Of a stretch of DNA of 64,000 nucleotides, positions 1-7,500 are shown in pieces. Made by a program: the position numbers and the translations under genes. Location of the stretch: NCBI RefSeq assembly GCF_000186865.1, contig NW_008705564.1, forward strand, positions 358,474 to 422,473. The letters are read 5' to 3'. The notes beneath the pieces are model-generated. The model made no database searches. It was given only the letters and a program-made list of their open reading frames with translations, and had not been told where the DNA came from. The stretch comes from Aureococcus anophagefferens. Its lineage: Eukaryota; Sar; Pelagophyceae; Pelagomonadales; Pelagomonadaceae. Within the stretch, counting starts at the first letter, position 1; every line of letters begins with the position of its first letter.

Positions 1-1145
1 GGAGCCTCGCCGCGGGCGCGGGCGCCGACGCCGCGGCCGCCGCGGCCGCCGCGGCGAAGTCGCGCGACGGCGCGGAGGCGGGCCGGCGCGCGGCGACGCG
101 CGTCGCCGCGTCCGCGCGCGCGCTGTCCTGGGCCGCGCGCGGCGACGGCGGGCTCCGCGCGCGCGACGACGCCGCCGCGGCGTGGCTCGCGGCGCGCTAC
201 GCGGCGCGCGAGGCCGCGGCGGCGCCCGGCGCGCCGCTCCTCGGGTTCCTCGGCGCCGCGAAGCACCCCGCGCTCGCGCCGCGCGGGCTCCTGGTCCTCG
301 GCGACGATCTCGACGACGCCGCGCTCGAGGACCGTCTAGGCGCGCTGTGCTACGCGGCGGGCGACGTCGCCTTTCGTTTGGCCGACGACGACGCCGTCGG
401 CCGCGGCCTCGCCGTCGGCCGCGGCCTCGCCGCCGTCGCGGGCCTCGGCGCCGCGCTCCGCCTCGACGGCGCGTCGCGCGAACGGGCCTCGTCGCTCTGG
501 GCGCTGGACCTCGCCGACGGCTTAGAGTATGAGAAGATCTCCTCCGACGCGCGCGCCGCGGCGCTCGCCTTCGCGGTGGCGTCCCTCGCGAAGCGGTCGA
601 CGCGCGAGGACGGCGCGGCGCTCCGCGTCGCCTGCGCGTCGCGCGTCGCGCGCCTCGCGCGCCTCGCGCCCGCGCGCGCGCGCTCCTGCGTCGCCGCGCT
701 CGACGACGGCGATGCCGAAGGCGCCGTCGCCTTCGCGGTCGCGCGCGCGGACGCGGCGCGGCGCGCGGGCGACGCGGCGGAGGCGCTCGCGGAGCTCCGC
801 GCCGTCGAGGGCGCCGGCGCCGCCGCCGTCGAAGCGGCGAAGATCGCCGTCTACGCATCGCTCTGGGCCGGCGGGCGCCGCGACGCGCTCGCGGCGCTCC
901 CGGCGACGTACCTCGACGAGGTCGCGCTCGCGACGTTCCTCGCGTCCGTGGGCGACGCCGCGGCCGCGGACGTCGCCGTGTCGTTGCTCCTGAAGCGCCG
1001 CCGGCTCCGCGACGCGGTCGCCCTCGAGGCCCGCGCGTCGCCCGCGGCGGGGGACGCGCTCGCGCTCGCGCGCGCCGCGGTCGCCGCGGAGGGCGGCGCG
1101 CCCCCGGCGACGCGGTGCCCCTACGCCGCGGCCTTTCATCTCTAG
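1..1145 (+). CDS. ELYS-like helical protein, 3' end (5' truncated by window edge)
   Basis: One frame is open from base 3 to the TAG at 1143-1145, so this is the last ~380 codons of a larger gene; an internal ATG at 378 is probably not the start. The product is Ala/Arg/Leu-rich and almost entirely helical. Its last ~170 residues alternate short helices in a pattern (W-A-L-D early, then L-P-A-T-Y-L-D-E and L-L-K-R-R-R-L-R-D-A-V) that resembles the ELYS/HOS1 helical domain of nuclear-pore assembly proteins. No catalytic motif is visible. It converges on SQD2, with stops only 6 bp apart. The ELYS link is a pattern impression; any alpha-solenoid protein is possible. Confidence 0.55.
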   Translation, partial: SLAAGAGADAAAAAAAAAKSRDGAEAGRRAATRVAASARALSWAARGDGGLRARDDAAAAWLAARYAAREAAAAPGAPLLGFLGAAKHPALAPRGLLVLGDDLDDAALEDRLGALCYAAGDVAFRLADDDAVGRGLAVGRGLAAVAGLGAALRLDGASRERASSLWALDLADGLEYEKISSDARAAALAFAVASLAKRSTREDGAALRVACASRVARLARLAPARARSCVAALDDGDAEGAVAFAVARADAARRAGDAAEALAELRAVEGAGAAAVEAAKIAVYASLWAGGRRDALAALPATYLDEVALATFLASVGDAAAADVAVSLLLKRRRLRDAVALEARASPAAGDALALARAAVAAEGGAPPATRCPYAAAFHL

Positions 1146-1151
1146 CGCGCC

Positions 1152-2644
1152 CTAGTCGTCGCGCGCGGCGAAGTTGCGGATGGCCGCGCCGTACGAGTCC
1201 GCGCGGAGCGTCTCGCCGCTCGAGGCCCAGTCCCAGCGCTCCGCCTCCGCGCGCGCGGCCGCGCCCATGGCGTCGCGCTTCGGCGCGTCGTCCAGCAGGC
1301 CCCGCGTGAGCTCGGCGATCTCGGCGACGTCGCCGACGGCGTGGAGGCGGCCCGTCGCGCCGTCGTCGATGAGGTTCGGGATGCCGCCCGCGCGGCAGCC
1401 GACGACGGGCACGCCCGACGCCATGGACTCGAGGACGACGAAGCCGAGCGTCTCCGAGTCGCTGGGCATGAGGAAGACGTCCGCGCTCGCGAAGGCCGCC
1501 GAGAGCTCGTCGCCCCGGAGGAGGCCCGTGAAGACGACGCGGTCCGCCACGTCCGCGAAGGTCTCGCGGAGGCCGGGCTCCGCGGGCCCGGCGCCGACGA
1601 GCGCGAGGCGCAGCTCCGGGATGGCCTCGAGCACGCCCCGGAGCTCGTCGATGCGCTTCTCGACGCCGAGGCGGCCCACGTAGACCGCGAGCTTGTCCCC
1701 GGGGTGGCCGGACGTCATCCTCGCGCGCGCGGCGTCGGACCGGAACTTGGGGTGGAAGCGGTCCGTGTCGATGCCCTTGTTCCAGACGCCGACGCGCTCG
1801 ATGCCGTTGGCCAGGAGCTCGTCGCGGATCTGCGGGCTCGTCGCGATGGTCAGGTCCGCGCGGTTGTGCACCGCGCGGAGCAGCGCCCACGTCGTCTTTT
1901 CGATGAACGGCACCCACGACGCGTACTTGCGCACGTAGACGGGGATGTGCGTGTGGTAGGAGAGTAATAACGGCTTGCGCTCCGCCCTGGCGTAGCGCGT
2001 CGCCTGGGCAGGAAAAGGGTGCGAAATTCCCAACTTTTGAGGCTCCTATCTCGGTCGTTTTCCGCTCGTTTCGGCTGATTTTGGGACGAGCGATCATCCC
2101 TCGGAGCGCTCTCGACGCGTGGATGCTTTTTCCGGAACGCGCGCGCGCGGAACACTCACGTTGAAGCGACGTTGAATCACCCTTGTCCTGCCCTGCGTAG
2201 CGCCGCGACGGCGAGGAAGCCCGGGCTCGACGCGTGCACGACGTCCGGGTCCAGGTCCCGGATCATCTGGAGCGCCGCGCCGTCCAGATCCAGACTCAGG
2301 CAGATCTCCGGGTACCAGGGCCGGAAGCGGAAGCCGCCGAGCGTCGTCACGGCGAATTTGCCAAAGGACGCGGGCGCCTCGGGCACGTCGTCGGGCGTCG
2401 CGACGGCCACGACGTCGCCGCGGCGCTCGAGGTGCTTGAGCATCTCCTGGAAGCGGTTCGCGTAGCCGCTCACGTGCGTGAACGGCGTCGGCTCCACGAG
2501 GAGCGCGACCTTGCGCTGCGGCGTGTCTGTGTCGCTGGTCGCCGCCGCGCGGCAGGCGGTCGTCGGGAGCTTCGACGGCCGCAGCGTGAATGTTGTTGTG
2601 CGCACGCTTAACATGAGGAGACCGCCGACGACGTGGAGCAGCAT
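1152..2644 (-). CDS. SQD2: Sulfoquinovosyltransferase (SQD2-type glycosyltransferase), plastid sulfolipid synthesis
   Basis: Exon 1 is 2644-2204 and exon 2 is 2003-1152, separated by a family A introner. The joined protein (430 aa) has a hydrophobic leader, then the family blocks V-E-P-T-P-F-T-H-V-S-G-Y-A-N-R-F-Q, H-A-S-S-P-G, S-Y-H-T-H-I-P-V-Y, W-N-K-G-I-D-T-D-R-F-H-P and the GT4 retaining motif ending S-E-T-L-G-F-V-V-L-E-S-M-A-S-G. These match plant and algal SQD2, which moves sulfoquinovose from UDP-sulfoquinovose to diacylglycerol at the plastid. The leader (residues ~1-45) has a signal-peptide-like core followed by a Thr/Arg/Ser-rich stretch, as in complex-plastid targeting. The start is the only upstream ATG before the conserved core. 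Removing the intron restores an uninterrupted phase 0 reading frame. Confidence 0.93.
2004..2203 (-). mobile_element. Introner element, family A copy 1, inside SQD2
   Basis: This 200 bp intron starts GC and ends AG on the coding strand. The terminal inverted repeats read CAGGGCAGGACAAGGGTG (5') and the complement of CTGGGCAGGAAAAGGGTG (3'). The 8 bp at the 5' side, GCGCTACG, supply the donor. Right of the element the same 8 bp recur only after 5 extra bases, so the target duplication is imperfect here, unlike in most other copies. Internal orientation is F (GTGATTCAACG next to the donor end). Confidence 0.9.
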
Positions 2645-3441
2645 GATGGCGACGGAGGCGCACGCGGAGGGCTCAATAGTGCTGCTCGGAGCACCCCAGC
2701 ATACGTCTGGGGTGGTTCAACGAAGGCCTCAATGTTGAAAGGCCAGCGGTTGCCAGTGCAGTAGGCCGGCCTCTCGCGCCGGAGGCTCGGCGGCCCTCAG
2801 GCCAGCGTCGGGGCCGGCAGTTGCCTCGTTTCTCTTCCCGGTACGGTCCCGGGCAGCCGCCGTCGCCGCGACGTCCCGCGAGGACGCGGCCGCGCGATCG
2901 CGCGATCGATCGCGGCCGCGCGCTGGACGCTTGTGCTGGAGCTGCTCTTCTGGGGTGCTTTGACGTTTGTGGGCTCTGAGGTGAGTACAGGGCGAGAGGA
3001 ACGGAGGCGCCTTTTCCTGCTGACGCCTCTGCTGCGTCACCATTGACTTTGCGCTGCAAGGCGCATTTTCCGGAATTTGCCGGGCGATCATCACCACCTG
3101 CGACGCAAGCGCTTGCGAAGTTCTTCGCCGTGCCGCGCCGCGTCCACGCATTCAACGCACTCGCGACCCCCCCCCCCCCCCCCCGCGACCACTCGACGCC
3201 CTCCGCACCCCTGGGGGAAAAATCGCGGTCCCAAACGACGTCGACCGCTTCGTGAGAACAAACAAAGTTCGCCGCTTCGGCGCATCGCCTGGTCGACGCC
3301 GGGCAAGGCCCACAGACTCCCGGGCGCGCGGGAAGGAACGCCCAGGGGTCCGGGCGACGCCCTGGAGCCCAACGCTCCGCCCTCCCCCTGCCGCGGCGCG
3401 CGATCGGATCGGCGAGCGTAAGCGTTCGACGCAGGTCCACC
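2645..3441. other. Intergenic ~800 bp: shared upstream region with hairpins, palindrome and C-run
   Basis: This lies between the divergent starts of SQD2 and the secreted repeat protein, so it probably holds both promoters. It contains successive short inverted repeats at about 2679-2694, 2692-2714 and 2723-2744, a 37 bp near-perfect GC/GATC palindrome at 2885-2921, and a run of 18 C at 3167-3184. No TATA box is clear. The long reverse-strand open frames here look like GC-driven artefacts. Confidence 0.5.
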
Positions 3442-4077
3442 ATGAAGAGCATCCTCCGCCTCGCGGCCGTGGTGCTCCTGAGCATCAACCCCATTCACGC
3501 CGGGAAGAAGTACTGCGAGAAGAAGGGCTCCACGGAGGCCGACTGCCTCGCTCTCAAAGCCGGCAAAAAGTGCGTCTGGGCCGACGAGGCCTGCGTCAAG
3601 GTCCCGGACGCGGAGGAGGCGGAGGACGAGGCCGAGGACGAGGCCGAAGACGAGGCCGAGGATGAGGCGGAGGACGAGGCCGAGGACGAGGCCGAGGACG
3701 AGGGCGAGGACGAGGGCGAGGGCACGGAGGACGAGGCGGAGGACGAGGCCGAGGACGAGGCCGAAGACGAGGCCGAGGATGAGGCGGAGGACGAGGCCGA
3801 GGACGAGGCCGAGGACGAGGGCGAGGGCACGGAGGACGAGGCGGAGGACGAGGCCGAGGACGAGGCCGAAGACGAGGCCGAGGATGAGGCGGAGGACGAG
3901 GCCGAGGACGAGGCCGAGGACGAGATCCTGGCTCCTCTGGAGGGCGAGGGCACGGAGGGCGCGGAGGACAAGAAGAGCTGTAAGGGCATGAAGGGCAAGG
4001 AGAAGAAGAAGTGCAAAAAGTGTAAGGGCAAGAAAGGCAAGGCCAAGGAGAAGTGCGAGGGCAAGGATTCCAAGTAG
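3442..4077 (+). CDS. Secreted low-complexity protein with Glu/Asp/Ala tetrapeptide repeats and Lys/Cys-rich tail
   Basis: The 211 aa product has a clear signal peptide (residues 1-20, cleaving about I-H-A/G-K-K). A short Cys-containing segment follows (residues ~21-55, four Cys). Next come some 100 residues of E-D-E-A tetrapeptides, broken by G-E-G-T, and then a basic tail rich in K, G and paired Cys. The protein is strongly charge-segregated: acidic middle, basic end. Secretion is supported by sequence. A role in polycation or mineral binding at the cell surface is only a guess. No known family was recognised. Confidence 0.75.
   Translation: MKSILRLAAVVLLSINPIHAGKKYCEKKGSTEADCLALKAGKKCVWADEACVKVPDAEEAEDEAEDEAEDEAEDEAEDEAEDEAEDEGEDEGEGTEDEAEDEAEDEAEDEAEDEAEDEAEDEAEDEGEGTEDEAEDEAEDEAEDEAEDEAEDEAEDEAEDEILAPLEGEGTEGAEDKKSCKGMKGKEKKKCKKCKGKKGKAKEKCEGKDSK
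3611..3926 (+). repeat. Tandem ~105 bp higher-order repeat encoding E-D-E-A units, three copies
   Basis: Within the acidic region 12 bp GAGGCCGAGGAC-type units are organised into three successive ~105 bp blocks. Each carries the same silent variants (GAAGAC, GAGGAT, GAGGCG) in the same order. The first two blocks end in GAGGGCGAGGGCACG. The block structure shows recent unequal duplication rather than slow unit-by-unit growth. Confidence 0.85.
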
Positions 4078-4120
4078 TAGGCAAGGCCAAGGAGAAGTGC
4101 AAGGGCAGGATCCCAAGTAG
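4036..4120 (+). repeat. Tandem duplication of the CDS 3' end, including the stop codon
   Basis: About 41 bp ending the coding sequence (4036-4077, GGCAAGGCCAAGGAGAAGTG...TAG) is repeated right after the stop at 4080-4120 with a few substitutions and one missing base. The second copy lies in the 3' UTR. Confidence 0.85.
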
Positions 4121-4566
4121 CCCGCCGCCGACCCGAGACGCGAATGCGCCTCGATGATCCCTCTTCGCACTCGTGATTCGTGTAAGACATTCGATCGACG
4201 CGCGCACGGTCGACGCGCGCGCGGTCGATGCACAGCCTCTATGGACGACTAATGAATCTCGCGCCGCCGGCCCGTCTTGGATTATTAATTAATTATCAAT
4301 TATTCCTATGGGTGCACCTAGATGTACGTTGATCACTTCACTGGCGCAGGTCGCGCCGTTGTGGAGGAGGCGTTCGAGAGGCTTTCGAGGCCACGAGGCG
4401 GCGAAAGTTAGGCGCGCCGCCTTTTGACCTTGCGCACGCCCGGACGCGCCCCGAGGCGGAGGGCGCGCGCGAGCCACCTCCGAGCCACCACCGAGCGCGC
4501 CTCGCGACCGACGCCCCGCCGACGGAAGGAGCAGGCGACCGAAGAAACGACGAGCACTGTTCGACC
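4078..4566. other. Intergenic: 3' UTR of repeat protein and promoter of TauA-type receptor
   Basis: No gene seen. Apart from the duplicated CDS end, it holds an unusual AT island (ATTATTAATTAATTATC, about 4281-4304) that stands out in this GC-rich DNA. Confidence 0.5.
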
Positions 4567-7500
4567 ATGAACCGCGTCGTCGTCGCGCTCCTCGGCGCCG
4601 GTTTGGCCGGGTTCGGGCGGGCCGAGACGGTGCGCGTGGGCTACTTCTCCGAGCCCCAGCCGTTCGTGGCGGGTATCGCGCGCGAGTGGTTCGACACCGC
4701 GGACGACGACTTTGCGTTTTTCAACCAGCAGTCCGGCTACTGGGTCAACGCGAAGCTCGACCAGGGCGATTTAGACATCGCCTTCCTCGGGTCGAACCCC
4801 TTCGCCGTCGGTGCCGCCAGAGGCGTCGCCGCGACGAGCTTCTACGTCCAGTACGTCATCGGCGACTCGGAGGCGTTGGTCATGCGGCGGGACGGCGTCG
4901 AGTCGCCGCTCGACCTCGAGGGCAAGACCGTGGGCGTGCCCTTCGGGTCGACGACGCACTACCACCTCGCCTACACGGCGACGCTGAATCCGTCCGTGTC
5001 CTTCACGCAGGTGAACCTGCAGCCCGGCGAGATCATCGAGCGGTACGACGCGGGGGCCATCGACGGCGCGTTCATCTGGGACGCGGGCGTCGACGCGAAG
5101 AACCACATCATCGACAACGGCGGCTTCCAAATGCTGAGTTCGGGGCTCTACGAGGTCTGGGGCAAGCCCACGTCCATGGTCTGCGTCGTCTCGCGGCGGT
5201 TCCTGGAGCGGCGGCCGGATCTGGTCGAGCGCTTCGCGGGCGTCTACGGCCGCCTCGACGCGGCCTTCGACGACCAGAGGGGCGTCTGCGACTCGGCGGA
5301 CGCGGCCTTGTGGGACCCGGCGTCGGAGGAGTCGCTGCTCGCGTCCATCGCGTTGGCGCACGCGGGCGTCAACGACGCCGAAACGCGTCTCGACTTCAAA
5401 ACAAAAATGGAGAAGAACTACCTCTTCCGCCCGCCGGCGACGCAGCTCACCTGCGACTTCCTCGGCGACGGCTCGGGCTGCGACGCCGGCTTCGGGCCGA
5501 CGATAGAAGCGCACGCGGAGTTCAACTTCGACATGAAGGAGCTCACGGCGCCGGTGCCGTCGAGCTCGGACCTCTCCAGCGCGGCCTTCTACGCGTCCAA
5601 CGTCGACCCGACGTTCCTGCTGAACGGCCTCGCGGCCGCGCCGACGCTCGACGAGCTCGTGGCGCTCGGGAAGCCCGTCGCGCCGGCGACAGCGGGCTCG
5701 GCGAACCGGGGCGACTCGACCTGCGGCGCGGCGACGCTGGCCGGTTCGGGCACCGCCGACGACGGCGCCGGCGGCCGGCCGGGCACGAGCTACAGCAACG
5801 GCCTCGCCTGCTCCTGGACCATATCGGGCTCCGGCGTCGCTCAAGTCGACTTCGACGTTCTCAAAGTCTGGGCCGGCGACGCGGTCTCCGTCTACGGCGG
5901 CGACGCGGCGACGGGCGTGCTCCTCGCGCGGCTCAGCGGCCTCGGCGCCAAGGCCTGGCCCGTGTTTCGCTACCCGGGCACGATCACGGTGCTCTTCGAG
6001 ACCGACGGCCTCGACGACGGCGCGTACGGCAAGGACTTCGCGGACGGCGTGAGCTTCGCCTACGACGCCGACGCGCCGCCCTGCGGCGCCTGCGGCGGCC
6101 ACGGCGCCTGCGGCGGCGACGGCCTCTGCGTCTGCGACGCGGGCTACTTCGGCGGCGACTGCTCCTTCTCCGAGCACTGCCTCGGCCACGTACCGCCGTC
6201 GGACGCGCAAACGGGCACCTTCAAGTCCGGCGCCGACGCCCTGGAGAGCGGCGCGGCCTACGGCGCGCGGAGCGCCTGCCGCTTCGCCGTCCGGGCGTCG
6301 CCGGGGGACTGGGTCCGCTTCGACGTGGAGTACGACGTCGAGGACTCGTACGACTACGTCACGATCGCGGGCGCCGCGGGCAGCGACGTCGCGCTCACGG
6401 GCCGGGGCGCCGCCGTCGTCGCCGTGCCCGTCGACGGCGACGGCCTCGCGACGCTCAGCTTCGACTCCGACGACTTCGGGCAGCGCAGCGGCTTCGTCGC
6501 CGAGTGGACCGTCGCGCCGGCCGCGTGCGCGTCCGACGGCGACTGCGTCCGCGGCGACTGCGTCGCCGGGACCTGCGACTGCGAGGACGGCTGGGCGGGC
6601 TACGCCTGCAGCCTGGACTTCTGCCTCCCGTCGAACCCCTACGTCGCCGCCGCCCGGGGCATCGCGTATTCGCAGCCGCCGGGCGTCGAGGCGGTGCCGC
6701 GGAACGCGGACTGCGCCTGGTCGGCCGGGCTCGCGGACCCGACGAACGAGCGCGCGGGCACGCGCCTCTACTTCGACGCGTTCGACGTGGAGCGCTTCGA
6801 GAAGACCGCGGGCGGGACGTACGACGCCGTGACCGTGTCGCGGCCCGACGGCGCCGTCGTCGCGGGCCCTCTGTCGCTCCTGCGCTGCCGGGCCGACTAC
6901 GAGTGCGACGAGAAATGGATGTCGGGCGCCTGCGTCGACGACGACCGCGCGCCGGGGTTCAAGTACTGCGCGGTGAAGCGGACCTGGGAGCTGGACACGG
7001 AGGACGACCTGCGGATCGGCTTCGCGTCGGACCGCAACGACATCGGCGCGGGCGGGTCGCCGGCCTTCGCCGGGCTAAAGCTCCACTGGTACGCCGTGGA
7101 CCGGTGCCCGAGCTCGGACCTCTGCCTCGACCTCGGGGGCGTCTGCGTGGACGGCGAGTGCTACTGCGGCGGCGCGCAGGGCGAGGGCGCGTGCGACTGC
7201 TCCTGCGAGCCCACGGGCTGCGCCGCGGGCTCGTTCCTCGACGAGGCCGACGGCACCTACCTGGGCTGCACGCCCTGCCCGCCGGGCTCTGAGCTGAGCG
7301 AGGCGCAGCTCGCCGATGGCCTGCGGACGTGCCAGCCCTGCGACGTCGGCTACTACGCGCCCGACGCCGGCTCGCACAAGTGCGAGCCCTGCGCCGCGGG
7401 CTCCTACGCGACGGACGACCCCCGGGACACGGACGGCATCGGCACGCACCCCTTCACGGGCGCCGTCGCGTGCCTGCCCTGCCCCGCGGGCACGTACAGC

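Noticed and set aside
3091..4233. Leu-rich minus-strand frame that looks like a membrane protein
   Set aside because: It is the reverse of the E-D-E-A repeat. The L-G-L-V-L-R-L pattern follows directly from the repeat unit, and there is no sensible start or end.
4567..5560. TauA-type domain as a phosphonate (PhnD) binding protein that would tie the receptor to the phosphonate route
   Set aside because: The recognisable motifs match taurine/sulfonate binding proteins better than PhnD, so no functional link to the catabolic genes is claimed.
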